A DNA stretch of 64,000 bases from Constantimarinum furrinae (GTDB lineage: Bacteria; Bacteroidota; Bacteroidia; Flavobacteriales; Flavobacteriaceae), in NCBI RefSeq assembly GCF_014295415.1, contig NZ_CP052909.1, positions 2,108,001 through 2,172,000 on the forward strand. Direction: 5' to 3'. Below the pieces are notes generated by a model. The model was not told where the DNA came from, did not search any database, and worked only from the letters and a program-made list of their open reading frames with translations. Below are positions 1 through 8,706 of the stretch, piece after piece. The number at the start of each line of letters is the position of its first letter. The stretch's first letter is position 1. The translations under genes and the position numbers were made by a program.

Positions 1-110
1 AAATTGGTCCGATATTAAGTGAAAAAGTTGATGATCTTTAAAACCATGAGTCACTCAGTTACGTATATGTAATAGAACGTTGATCTTTATCATTTAGATA
101 AGGCTCAATG

Positions 111-130
111 ACCGGCTAAGCCGGTTTTTT
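111..130 (+). terminator. Rho-independent terminator of an upstream plus-strand gene
   Basis: A 6-bp perfect stem ACCGGC/GCCGGT with a TAA loop is followed by six T. It would end transcription entering from the left edge. One frame at positions 3-41 ends in a plausible C-terminus (IGPILSEKVDDL then stop), but too little is visible to call that gene. Confidence 0.7.
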
Positions 131-149
131 CAGAGTTTTTTTGTTAGTT

Positions 150-177
150 GAAAGCGTCCCTCTCCGGGGGCGCTTTC
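150..177. other. Hairpin in the intergenic spacer
   Basis: GAAAGCG at 150-156 pairs with CGCTTTC at 171-177, with further C/G pairing inside. It lies between the plus-strand terminator and the minus-strand terminator of the sigma operon and has no long T tract, so its role is unclear. Confidence 0.4.
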
Positions 178-194
178 TTAATTTGACCCAATTT

Positions 195-241
195 AAAAAG
201 ACTGTTGCGAGTTCCGGAAATGCTTTTCCGGAACTCGCAAC
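195..241 (-). terminator. Terminator of the sigma/anti-sigma operon, 16-bp perfect stem
   Basis: Positions 204-219 and 226-241 form a perfect 16-bp inverted repeat (half begins GTTGCGAGTTCC) around a 6-nt loop. On the minus strand it is followed after four bases by five T. It stands 28 bp beyond the anti-sigma stop codon. Confidence 0.75.
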
Positions 242-269
242 TGTAATTAAAATATCTTATGGAATGTTT

Positions 270-1061
270 TTAGGGTGAAACTGCCCCCAGGGTATACAAC
301 TGGGTAAGGGTTGGAGTTTCACTACCCCCGGCAGGCTCAAGCGTAATTCCGAAGGCCTCCGGATCGGGGATGTTCTCGAATTTATAAATACCATTCTCTA
401 CTTTGGTCACATCGTCCAGCAATCCCATGCTCCTGGGGGTAAGCGGATCTAAGATGAGTGACCATACCTGATATACTTTACCTTCAGGCACTTCCGGCAG
501 TCCGCTGGCATCTATATAGGCAAGATTTTCTTTCTTATTAAAATACACCTTGGCATAAGCTTCAGGCGCCACGGGGATATTCCCAGGGAGGTTTATAGTA
601 TTGTAATCCTTGGAACGAATAATTTCGAGAATATTATTTGCTTCGGCCAGTTCGGTTTCTGTATCGAGAAGATTTTCTTTCAAAGTATCATTTTCCGACG
701 TAGTAACCTGTATCTGATCTTCCAGCGCGCTATTCTTGTTTACCATCCAGAATATACCGGCAATAGCCAATACGGCAGCTGCCCATCCTGTGATGGCACT
801 CCAGTTTGAATGTTTTTTATCATCAGATAAATATCTTACGTTTTTCACAGATTCGAGAATATATGTCCATACAATGGCAGATAAAGGTGGTGCTACGGCT
901 TCAGCTAGAGTTATGAGAGAAGCTTCTATCTTTTCAACCTCGGCTTTAACTTCCGGATACTTTAGAATAGCCTTCTCCACCTCAATTACGTCGTCAGCAG
1001 GAAGCGACCCGCTAATATATAATTCCAGTGCCCCGGATCCTATGATTTCATCTTTGTTCAT
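270..1061 (-). CDS. RskA-type anti-sigma factor
   Basis: This 263-residue protein is a probable single-pass inner-membrane anti-sigma factor that holds the neighbouring ECF sigma factor inactive. The cytoplasmic part (about 1-85) would bind sigma. One membrane helix lies at about 88-107, a likely coiled coil at 111-148, and an RskA C-terminal domain at about 150-263, with the family motifs GKVYQVWSL (195-203) and a closing EPAGGSETPT stretch (242-251). The gene starts one base after the sigma stop codon, so the two are co-transcribed. In the RskA family the signal is usually relieved by proteolysis; the trigger here is unknown. Confidence 0.85.
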   Translation of the reverse strand: MNKDEIIGSGALELYISGSLPADDVIEVEKAILKYPEVKAEVEKIEASLITLAEAVAPPLSAIVWTYILESVKNVRYLSDDKKHSNWSAITGWAAAVLAIAGIFWMVNKNSALEDQIQVTTSENDTLKENLLDTETELAEANNILEIIRSKDYNTINLPGNIPVAPEAYAKVYFNKKENLAYIDASGLPEVPEGKVYQVWSLILDPLTPRSMGLLDDVTKVENGIYKFENIPDPEAFGITLEPAGGSETPTLTQLYTLGAVSP

Positions 1062-1062
1062 A

Positions 1063-1596
1063 TTAACCTAATACAATTGTTCTCAAGTCATTAATGCAAT
1101 TTCGGTTTCTCGTTTTTAATGTACCTAATGGAATTTCAAGATTTTTTGCTGCATCGGCTTGAGTATATCCTTTGAAATACAGCAGATCTATGATCTTTAT
1201 ACAAGCAGGTTTTAGTGCATCGACAAATTTTTTGATCCCAATGGCATTTGTTTTATTATTGAGGTTGTCACTCGACGCCAATATATCTACGAAATTAGTT
1301 GTAGATAGGTTTTTCTTCGAGTTTTTAAATGATTTTGAACGGGTTTTGTCGATGGCGGTATTTCTTGCAATATTTAAGATCCAGGTGAAGAACCTTCCCT
1401 TATTTATATCATAGGAAGAAGAATTGTTCCATATTTTAATAAATGCATCCTGAAGGACTTCTTCGGCAATGTCCTCATCAAGTACAATACTGTACACAAT
1501 TCCGTATAATGCATCCGAATAAAGCGCATAAATCCTTGAAAAAGCCTTTTCATTACCCGACTGCATTTCAAGTATGAGGGCATTGGGTTGTTCCAT
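1063..1596 (-). CDS. ECF RNA polymerase sigma factor (SigK-like, paired with RskA)
   Basis: A 177-residue sigma-70 family factor with only regions 2 and 4, the ECF layout. Region 2 shows EDIAEEVLQDAFIKIW (residues about 41-56) and the -10 reading part GRFFTWILNIARNTAIDKTR. Region 4 ends with a helix-turn-helix around GYTQADAAKNLEIPLGTLKT. It is the first gene of a two-gene operon with its anti-sigma factor. Start is ATG. It probably drives its own operon, but I cannot identify an ECF promoter upstream. Confidence 0.9.
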   Translation of the reverse strand: MEQPNALILEMQSGNEKAFSRIYALYSDALYGIVYSIVLDEDIAEEVLQDAFIKIWNNSSSYDINKGRFFTWILNIARNTAIDKTRSKSFKNSKKNLSTTNFVDILASSDNLNNKTNAIGIKKFVDALKPACIKIIDLLYFKGYTQADAAKNLEIPLGTLKTRNRNCINDLRTIVLG

Positions 1597-1833
1597 AAAG
1601 TTGATCGTTATGCTGCTAAAATAATTAAATTAAACTCATTGTAAATCTATTTAACAGTTTTACTAAGTTTTGCCTTTTTTTATTTCGAGGTATACATTTT
1701 TATACGTTTATGCAACTCGATCCACAAAAAAAGAAATAGATCTTTTCGTAATTTCGGCCAATCTGTTTAGAATATAAAAAGACTTGGTCGGTTGTATTTT
1801 TAGCCTGCAAATTTACCAGAAGAAATAAAAATG

Positions 1834-1864
1834 TTTGCATAAACGCAATATTTTGATAGTTTTA
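1834..1864 (+). promoter_or_regulatory. Bacteroidetes-type promoter for the M36 protease gene
   Basis: TTTG at 1834-1837 (-33) and TAGTTTTA at 1857-1864 (-7, one mismatch to TAnnTTTG) are 19 bp apart, the usual spacing. They lie 48 bp before the ATG at 1912. The remainder of the 1597-1911 spacer is AT-rich with no other feature I can support. Confidence 0.55.
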
Positions 1865-1911
1865 CATAAATTTTCAACCTCCACTTTTACTAATCTTAAC
1901 TTATCTTTTAA

Positions 1912-4900
1912 ATGAAAAAAGCTACCCTACTATTTCTCATTGTAGTGTTGTGTGCGTTTTTTAATGAACACTATGCACAAAACAGTGTGAAAGACATCCA
2001 GACCTTTTTAGATCAGAAGCTGGAAAGCAATCAACTCCTTCCTTTGGACGCCCAATGGGAAATTACAGACCAAAATACCAGTAGAGGAACTGGTGTACAA
2101 CATATTTATTTTCGCCAGCTGGTCAATGGAATTCCGGTTTACGGAACCGAATCCGGCATTCACTTTTTACCCGGCGGAAAACTACTTCAGGCAAATGAGC
2201 GATTTATACGCAATGCGGCAGATCGATCTTCAGCTGCTTCCCCATCACTAACTGCGGCACAAGCAGTAGAGTCGGCCGCCAGTCTTCTTAACTATAATGT
2301 AACAGAGAAGCTTTCCATTCTTGAACGAAAAGGAGGAGTTACACAGGAAGTACTTTTAAGTGACGGTGGTATTTCATTAAGCCCGATTCCTGCCAAATTG
2401 GTGTATCAACTTGACAATAACGGTCAACTTGTATTATCATGGGATATTTCAATTCAGGAAAAAAGTCAGCAGGAATGGTATAGCCTTCGTATAAACGCTA
2501 TTTCCGGTGAGATCGTAGATAAGGCGAATTGGATGGTGAGCTGCTCATTTGAACACGATCACAGTGAAGATCATAACGTGCTTAACTATAACGATAATTT
2601 ATACGATATTCCTAATTATAAGGAGTTAATTGCGGAAGAGAATGCTGCTTGTGGTGGATGCTATGAAGTATTCGCAATGCCTTTGGAAAGCCCTTACTTC
2701 GGTACAAGAACGACTGAAACTTTACCTGCAGATCCAACGGCTTCCCCTTTCGGGTGGCACGATACTGATGGTGTTGCAGGAGCAGAATTTACGGTAACCA
2801 GAGGTAACAATGTGAATGCATACGAGGATGGAAATAATCCCGGGTATCAACCCGATGGTGGAGCCCTATTAGATTTTACCGGATTTCCATTCAATCAGGT
2901 ATACACCGGAGGTAACCAGTATGAAGATGCCGCGATAACCAATCTTTTCTACTGGAACAATATCATCCATGATGTTATGTACCAATACGGTTTCGATGAA
3001 GCAGGAGGAAATTTTCAGGAAAATAATTACGGTAATGGTGGATCAGGCAGTGACTCAGTAAATGCTGAAGCTCAGGACGGTTCCGGGTCCTGTAATGCAA
3101 ATTTTGGAACTCCTCCCGATGGTGGTAACCCTCAAATGCAAATGTATGTATGTGGTGATAAGGATGGTGATTTTGATAACCTGGTAATAACCCACGAATA
3201 CGGACACGGAATTTCAAACCGACTTACAGGAGGACCTGCAGCTTCAGGATGTTTGCAGAATTCAGAACAGATGGGTGAGGGATGGAGTGACTTTTTTGGA
3301 GTAATCTTAACCATAGAGCCGGGAGATACCGGAACAGATTCCCGTGCTGTAGGAACCTATCTATTTGGTCAGGGACCCGGAGGTGGAGGCATACGTTCTT
3401 TTCCATACAGTACAGATTTTGGAGTGAACCCACATACCTATGACGATATTAAAACGGAAGCCGTACCTCATGGGGTTGGCTCGGTTTGGGCTGCTATGCT
3501 TTGGGAAATGACCTGGGAATTGGTAGGAGCGCACGGGTTCGACCCGAATATCTACAATTTTACAGGAGATGTAAATTTAGATGCCGGTAACGTCATGGCC
3601 TTAGCTCTAGTGATTGAAGGACTTAAATTACAGCCGTGTAGCCCTGGATTCGTAGACGGAAGAGATGCTATTCTTGCTGCAGATGCAGCGATCTATGGAG
3701 GAGCAAACGAATGTTTGATCTGGGATGCGTTTGCACGACGAGGATTAGGATTAAGTGCCGATCAGGGTTCTTCAGGAAGCAGATCGGATGGAACCGAGGC
3801 TTTCGATACACCATCAGGAGTTGCACAGATAACCGCACCAAATGATGTATGTTTTTCATCCGACGTTTTAACAGGACTCGGCGGAGGTTCTCCGTTTGGA
3901 GGGGTCTACAGTGGTCCCGGTGTAACCGATGACGGAAATGGTTCTACGTATTCCTTCGACATTGCTGCGGCAGGTGTAGGGGTACATACTATTTCATATG
4001 AAGTTCAGGCAGGTGCCTGTTCTGTAGCCTCTACAGCCACCGATGATATTGAAGTCCTGGCAGTGCCAAATGGGCCGACCACGACAGGTGCCATGGATAT
4101 CTGTGTGGGCGACACGGTTACTGTAACCGCTACTCCCAACGACCCGGCAAACGTAATTCGTTGGTTCGATGCACCCACGGGAGGTAATTTTCTTGCTGAA
4201 GGAACATCTTATGCCTTTAACCCAACTTCGAATGTTACAGTATATGCACAAGAAAATCCACCAGGCCCATTATCCACTTTGGTGATCTCTGAGCTAACTT
4301 TTGAGACTCCGGATAGATTAGAGATTCAAAATGTAGGCGTTAATGCCGATTACACAGGCTACGCGGTCGCGTTGAGTGATCAGCCTTATACGAATATAAA
4401 CAGTATGAATAGTGTGGTCCAAATGCTTGGTCCAATTGGTCAGGATTCAGTGTTTAACTTTAATGATGACGGAGGTGCCGGTTATTGGGGGTCAAATATC
4501 TGGTGGGGAACTCCCGGAACCGGATGGGTGATCATCATTGACGATCTTGGTAATGTAGTTGACTCTGTATTCTGGAATTTCACTGCTGCTGAGATTGCGA
4601 CGCTTAACGTCACGATCAATGGATTTAATATTACTGCTGCAGATCTTGATTGGACAGGTGATGGAGCCAGTCTTACTGCTACATGTTCAGGGTCTTTCCG
4701 TAGGACAGGTGATACTGACTCGGATGCAGATTGGTCTGGAGTATGCGAGACATCAGATTTCGGAGTGGCGAACGAAGATATTGGTATTGGTTTTTCAGGT
4801 TGTTTGGCCGAAAGAACTCCTGCCGATGTTACGGTAGATGCCGAAGATCCCGTAGTAACCTGTCCGGCAGATCAAACTGAAACAACTCCCGCCGGAGTTC

Positions 4901-5355
4901 CATTTAGTTTACCGGATTATACTCCATTGGCCAGCGCTACCGATAATTGTACAGCGTCACCAATACTTACGCAATCTCCTGCTTCAGGAAGTAGTGTAGG
5001 GCCCGGAGTAACAACGGTAACGATTACTGCAACAGATGGTGCAGGAAATCAGGATAGTTGTACATTCGACGTAACGGTAACGGAAATACTTGGAGTTGGC
5101 GATGCTAATTTTATTAAGAATATCGTATTGTATCCAAATCCAACACAGGGAGAACTTATCCTTTCTAATCTTACTTCAGAACAGCTTGTCTCAGCAACCA
5201 TCACCGATGTAAATGGACGGATAATTCAGGTTATTGATCTGGAACATGCAGGCATTACTACAAATATCAATGTAGAAATCCTGTCCACCGGAATGTATTT
5301 TGTAACAATACAAGGAGCTACAACTTCTGTTGTAAAACGTATCGTGAAGCAATAA
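1912..5355 (+). CDS. Secreted fungalysin-family (M36) metalloprotease with T9SS sorting domain
   Basis: A large (1147 aa) secreted zinc endopeptidase. In order: signal peptide (about 1-22), fungalysin/thermolysin propeptide (about 30-200), M36 catalytic domain with zinc motif HEYGH at 428-432 and the downstream GEGWSDFFG with its Glu at about 456, a lamin-tail-like domain (about 788-960), a HYR domain (about 972-1062), and a C-terminal T9SS type A sorting domain beginning near the YPNP motif and ending at 1147. It should be exported by Sec, moved across the outer membrane by T9SS and released or anchored at the surface to degrade protein. A strong terminator follows. Transcribed alone. Confidence 0.92.
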   Translation: MKKATLLFLIVVLCAFFNEHYAQNSVKDIQTFLDQKLESNQLLPLDAQWEITDQNTSRGTGVQHIYFRQLVNGIPVYGTESGIHFLPGGKLLQANERFIRNAADRSSAASPSLTAAQAVESAASLLNYNVTEKLSILERKGGVTQEVLLSDGGISLSPIPAKLVYQLDNNGQLVLSWDISIQEKSQQEWYSLRINAISGEIVDKANWMVSCSFEHDHSEDHNVLNYNDNLYDIPNYKELIAEENAACGGCYEVFAMPLESPYFGTRTTETLPADPTASPFGWHDTDGVAGAEFTVTRGNNVNAYEDGNNPGYQPDGGALLDFTGFPFNQVYTGGNQYEDAAITNLFYWNNIIHDVMYQYGFDEAGGNFQENNYGNGGSGSDSVNAEAQDGSGSCNANFGTPPDGGNPQMQMYVCGDKDGDFDNLVITHEYGHGISNRLTGGPAASGCLQNSEQMGEGWSDFFGVILTIEPGDTGTDSRAVGTYLFGQGPGGGGIRSFPYSTDFGVNPHTYDDIKTEAVPHGVGSVWAAMLWEMTWELVGAHGFDPNIYNFTGDVNLDAGNVMALALVIEGLKLQPCSPGFVDGRDAILAADAAIYGGANECLIWDAFARRGLGLSADQGSSGSRSDGTEAFDTPSGVAQITAPNDVCFSSDVLTGLGGGSPFGGVYSGPGVTDDGNGSTYSFDIAAAGVGVHTISYEVQAGACSVASTATDDIEVLAVPNGPTTTGAMDICVGDTVTVTATPNDPANVIRWFDAPTGGNFLAEGTSYAFNPTSNVTVYAQENPPGPLSTLVISELTFETPDRLEIQNVGVNADYTGYAVALSDQPYTNINSMNSVVQMLGPIGQDSVFNFNDDGGAGYWGSNIWWGTPGTGWVIIIDDLGNVVDSVFWNFTAAEIATLNVTINGFNITAADLDWTGDGASLTATCSGSFRRTGDTDSDADWSGVCETSDFGVANEDIGIGFSGCLAERTPADVTVDAEDPVVTCPADQTETTPAGVPFSLPDYTPLASATDNCTASPILTQSPASGSSVGPGVTTVTITATDGAGNQDSCTFDVTVTEILGVGDANFIKNIVLYPNPTQGELILSNLTSEQLVSATITDVNGRIIQVIDLEHAGITTNINVEILSTGMYFVTIQGATTSVVKRIVKQ

Positions 5356-5371
5356 TCATACGATTTACTAA

Positions 5372-5410
5372 GAAAAAACCTGCTTAGAATACTTATAAGC
5401 AGGTTTTTTC
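5372..5410 (+). terminator. Terminator of the M36 gene
   Basis: A perfect 15-bp stem (5372-5386 with 5396-5410, core ACCTGCTTA/TAAGCAGGT) with flanking A and T runs. It can act in both directions, but the only gene next to it is the plus-strand protease. Confidence 0.85.
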
Positions 5411-5550
5411 TATTCTCTAGCTTATTTTGGTAGGGTTTTTGCCTATACTATTGTATAATCTATAAATGCTTTACAATGAAACATAAAGTAAACATTGAAT
5501 AAACCCCTAAATGTCCCTAAAAAGAAACATTGACAGAAGTATTTTACCAA

Positions 5551-5580
5551 AAAAGCCCGGCATCCTAATGCCGGGCTTTT
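5551..5580 (-). terminator. Terminator of sodC
   Basis: AAAAGCCCGGCAT (5551-5563) pairs perfectly with ATGCCGGGCTTTT (5568-5580) around the 4-nt loop CCTA, followed on the minus strand by a T run. It lies 22 bp past the sodC stop. Confidence 0.85.
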
Positions 5581-5602
5581 TAAATTTTATAGAGATGTGC
5601 GA

Positions 5603-6202
5603 TTATTGAATAATCCCGCCACAACTTACTCGTGCTCCGGCGGCACCGGAAGGCTGGCTTGTAAAATCATCGGCTCCCTGATGTACGATGACAGATTTCC
5701 CCATTAGATCTTTTTTTGAATCGCCACATCCCAGACACCATTCATCGGTCTGCATCGAAATTTCCCCGTTACCAGTATCGTCTGCTTCAAAGTTCCCTAT
5801 GTCTCCTTTATGGTACCCTTTGGCATCACCCCATTTACCATGATCTTCAAAAGTGGGGTTCCAATGACCTCCTGCCGAAGTTCCATCTGCAGCCGAGCAA
5901 TCTGCCTTTTCATGAATATGTATCGCATGTGTGCCAGGTTGTAATCCTTCTATATTAGCAGTCATACTAACCATTCCATCTTTTTCCTCAAATGTAACCT
6001 TACCATTGGCTTTAGAATCACTTCTGGCTTCAAGAGCTATGGTTATTACCTTAATATCTTCCTCTTCATTCATAGAATCTTCCATATCCATGTTGGTTTC
6101 TTCCATCATTTCATCCTCCTTGTCCACATCTTTTGTTTTGTCCTTGCAGGCCGTAAATGCAAACATTGAAAGCACTGCCAGTGAAATACCTATTTTTTTC
6201 AT
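5603..6202 (-). CDS. sodC: Cu/Zn superoxide dismutase, lipoprotein
   Basis: This 199-aa envelope enzyme converts superoxide to hydrogen peroxide and oxygen. A lipoprotein signal ends at Cys19 (FTAC). Residues about 20-50 are a very acidic, Met-rich spacer. The catalytic domain keeps all metal ligands in recognisable motifs: copper His pair in HAIHIHEK, bridging His in GGHWNP, zinc His in DHGKWG and GYHKGDIG (with its Asp), and the last copper His in IVHQGADD. The Cys pair for the structural disulphide (ADCSA and RVSCGG) is also present. A second Cys pair (CLGC) in the zinc loop region is extra. Own terminator; transcribed alone. Confidence 0.93.
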   Translation of the reverse strand: MKKIGISLAVLSMFAFTACKDKTKDVDKEDEMMEETNMDMEDSMNEEEDIKVITIALEARSDSKANGKVTFEEKDGMVSMTANIEGLQPGTHAIHIHEKADCSAADGTSAGGHWNPTFEDHGKWGDAKGYHKGDIGNFEADDTGNGEISMQTDEWCLGCGDSKKDLMGKSVIVHQGADDFTSQPSGAAGARVSCGGIIQ

Positions 6203-6288
6203 AAAATATTATTTAGATTTATTATTCAGTGTATTTAAAGGTACGGCGAATGAAAGTCTTCAGCAAAAATTTTAAAAAATCTTAGCAT

Positions 6289-6780
6289 TTAACCGAAATG
6301 TGATTTTACAATTTCTTTTGGGTCTGTGATGCCTATTTTTATATTTTCTGAAATAATGAGTGCCTTGTCAATGCGGGTTTGGGAGTTCTTAAACCGAAGG
6401 ACATAATAAATAAGTGACCTTTTTTTTCCGTCGGAAAAACTATCGAACACTTCAGCAGCCTCCGGATCACTGTCGAGAACTGCCTGAAACTCTTCGGGCA
6501 TCTCAACCCCGTATTTTGAAGTGTCTTCAAACAATTGCAACTCAAAATAATCTGTAGGATATATCCCCAGTTCTTTTTGATATCGCTTTCCGAAGCTAAT
6601 CATAAATCGTCCCTTAACTTTGTGTAAAGCTCCGTGAAATTTAAAAGCATTATATTCAAAATAAGAGATAAGCATTACCCGCTTGTGATGGTTGTCGACA
6701 AATGGTTGAGCAATAGTATCGGGGATGACCACGCCATGACTACCCTCCAAGCACACTTCAAATCTTTCTGAAGAAATCAT
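6289..6780 (-). CDS. DUF1905/YdeI (OmdA) family protein
   Basis: A 163-aa soluble protein. The N-terminal two thirds resemble DUF1905, a small beta barrel (FHGALHKVKGRFMISFGKRY region). The C-terminal part resembles the YdeI/OmdA family, with the sequence EEFQAVLDSDPEAAEVFDS followed by a helical segment. Members of the family have been linked to bacteriocin or peptide resistance, but no biochemical activity is established. It starts 3 bp after the hydrolase-OsmC gene and is probably the last gene of that operon. A second YdeI family gene lies at 21713-22282. Confidence 0.75.
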   Translation of the reverse strand: MISSERFEVCLEGSHGVVIPDTIAQPFVDNHHKRVMLISYFEYNAFKFHGALHKVKGRFMISFGKRYQKELGIYPTDYFELQLFEDTSKYGVEMPEEFQAVLDSDPEAAEVFDSFSDGKKRSLIYYVLRFKNSQTRIDKALIISENIKIGITDPKEIVKSHFG

Positions 6781-6783
6781 AGC

Positions 6784-7998
6784 TTATTCTAACAATCGCG
6801 TTAATATCTGAGTCTTACTGTGTAGCGTTTTATGAACCGGACATTTATCGGCTATTTGAAGCAGTCTTTTCTTTTGCTTATCGTCCAGAATACCTTCAAA
6901 TTTTATTTCTCTGTTAAAGGTGTCGATCTTTGTCATTGGGTCTTCACAATTTTCACAATCATAGGCATGATCCTTAGAATAACTGGTGTGAACTTCAACA
7001 TTAGAGATATTCCACTTTTTTCGTCGGGCATACATTTGAATCGTCATGGCGGTACAGGCAGATAGTCCTGCCGAAACTAACTCATAAGGGTTTGGTCCAA
7101 AATTATTACCTCCCACGCTTTCGGGCTCATCGGCCAGCATATAGTGATCACCTACCTTCATTTGAGTAGTAAACAAGGTGTCATCACTTAAACTGGCAAC
7201 CACATCGTGCCGGGATCTAATATTTATAGGTTCAGGAATAGTTACATATCTGGAAGCCCACCCGGCAATAACTCTTCCGGCATAAAGCGAATCTTCCTTT
7301 TTGGAAAGTAGATGATCGGCTCCGTTGAGAGAGATAAAACTTTTTGGGTGATGCGCGGCAATATATAATTCTTCAGCATTTTTTATTCCAACAATTTCGT
7401 CTTGTGGTGAATGCATAATAAGTATTGCCTTTCGCAATGATTTGACACATTTGGGTAAGGAACGTTTTTCAAGATCATCTAAAAACTGATCCTTAATTGT
7501 AAACGCTCTGCCGCTTATAGAAACTGTCGCATGCCCGTCCTGCTCAATAGTATTCACACTGTCCTTGAATAGATGTTTTACATGGACAGGGTTGCTGGGA
7601 GCACCAATAGTGACTACCGCACTTATGTTTTTGAGTGCTTCGGCCGCATAGATAACAGCAGCTCCTCCCAAAGAATGCCCTATGAGCAGGGTAGGAGCAG
7701 CATAATTAACTTTTAAGAAATTTGCAGCAGCGATCAAATCTTCAATATTGCCCGAAAAATTCGTTTCAGCAAACTCGCCTTCACTTTCGCCCAAACCTGT
7801 AAAATCAAAACGCAATACACCAATTCCTTCCGAAGTTAGTGCTCTGCTTATATTTTTTACTGCAAGCAGGTTTTTATTACAGGTAAAACAGTGCGCAAAC
7901 AGCGCAAAATTATGAGGCTTTTGGTCGGCAGGTAGCTCCAAACGACCAACCAGTGAATCTCCTTCTTTATTCTGAAATTTAACCTTTTCAATCTTCAT
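6784..7998 (-). CDS. Bifunctional alpha/beta hydrolase - OsmC fusion protein
   Basis: A 404-aa cytoplasmic fusion. Residues about 1-250 form a serine alpha/beta hydrolase with nucleophile elbow GHSLGG (Ser109), acid Asp200 (SPQDEIVG) and His229 (GADHLL). Residues about 265-404 form an OsmC/Ohr-type peroxidase with the peroxidatic cysteine in GLSACTAMT (Cys315) and the second in KCPVHKTL (Cys386). A CENC pair (348 and 351) lies in an insert between them. OsmC domains reduce organic hydroperoxides; the hydrolase could release acyl or peroxide substrates, which is inference. This domain pairing is known in other bacteria. The start codon overlaps the end of the DUF2490 gene by 11 bp. Confidence 0.9.
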   Translation of the reverse strand: MKIEKVKFQNKEGDSLVGRLELPADQKPHNFALFAHCFTCNKNLLAVKNISRALTSEGIGVLRFDFTGLGESEGEFAETNFSGNIEDLIAAANFLKVNYAAPTLLIGHSLGGAAVIYAAEALKNISAVVTIGAPSNPVHVKHLFKDSVNTIEQDGHATVSISGRAFTIKDQFLDDLEKRSLPKCVKSLRKAILIMHSPQDEIVGIKNAEELYIAAHHPKSFISLNGADHLLSKKEDSLYAGRVIAGWASRYVTIPEPINIRSRHDVVASLSDDTLFTTQMKVGDHYMLADEPESVGGNNFGPNPYELVSAGLSACTAMTIQMYARRKKWNISNVEVHTSYSKDHAYDCENCEDPMTKIDTFNREIKFEGILDDKQKKRLLQIADKCPVHKTLHSKTQILTRLLE

Positions 7999-8695
7999 TC
8001 GTTGTCGTCGGTTTTTGCTTTTTACGTAAGTCGGTGTTAATAGTTAAAACTAACTGCAGTCTGTCGAAATTAATCCCCGGAAAATGAATTTTCATATAGC
8101 CTGCCTGAAGCTTAATACCCTTGCCGATTTTATATCCTAAAGCTCCATAAAGTCGATTCTGATTAAAGACAGGCTCCTCAAAATCTAGAAAGATTTCATC
8201 AAAAGCATTAACAAACCACTTTTCACTTAACGGATAAGTTAATTGTAATCTATATCTGAATCGTTGTCGGGTTATATGATCCATTGGTGTACTAATAAAC
8301 CGGTGTTCTATCCTGTATCTGTGCTGAATATTTAACTTACCTAGCTGATTCCTCAGGATAAATTGTTCAAATAACCTATGCTCTGTGGTGTTTTCCTCTC
8401 CTGGTGTATCTAAAAAAGTAGGATCACCTTCAAAATAACCGTATCCCGCTGAAAGTACCGTCCTTTCATTTAAATGATAATTAAGAGCGGTAATGGCCCA
8501 AAACTGTTCAAAATTGGAAGTTACCTCATAAACGTTGTATTGTAATTCGGTATGAATGCTGAAGCGATCACTAATCGTATTCGTTCCGAAATAAACATAC
8601 CAGGCTCCTAATTTATTATCTCCGCGATCCTGGGCACTTAGTGTATTGAATGAGACAAGCACAGCGACCAACAAACATTTCAAAGTCTGTTGCAT
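7988..8695 (-). CDS. DUF2490 outer-membrane-like protein
   Basis: A 235-aa exported protein with an N-terminal signal peptide ending near SAQD (about 22). The mature part consists of alternating, aromatic-rich beta strands (for example FSIHTELQYNVYE, LQAGYMKIHFPG), as expected of a small outer-membrane beta barrel; DUF2490 proteins share this look and have no defined function. I place the start at the ATG at 8695. A TTG two codons upstream (8701) is less likely because the ATG gives a standard signal peptide. It lies between the S9 peptidase gene and the hydrolase-OsmC gene, which it overlaps by 11 bp. Confidence 0.8.
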   Translation of the reverse strand: MQQTLKCLLVAVLVSFNTLSAQDRGDNKLGAWYVYFGTNTISDRFSIHTELQYNVYEVTSNFEQFWAITALNYHLNERTVLSAGYGYFEGDPTFLDTPGEENTTEHRLFEQFILRNQLGKLNIQHRYRIEHRFISTPMDHITRQRFRYRLQLTYPLSEKWFVNAFDEIFLDFEEPVFNQNRLYGALGYKIGKGIKLQAGYMKIHFPGINFDRLQLVLTINTDLRKKQKPTTTNED

Positions 8696-8706
8696 AAACA
8701 AAACAA

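Noticed and set aside
3-41. Possible C-terminus of a plus-strand gene (IGPILSEKVDDL then stop)
   Set aside because: Only 12 codons are visible and two other frames also end nearby. The terminator at 111-130 fits an upstream gene but does not select the frame.
8696-8701. TTG start two codons upstream for the DUF2490 gene
   Set aside because: The ATG at 8695 gives the better start and a normal signal peptide.
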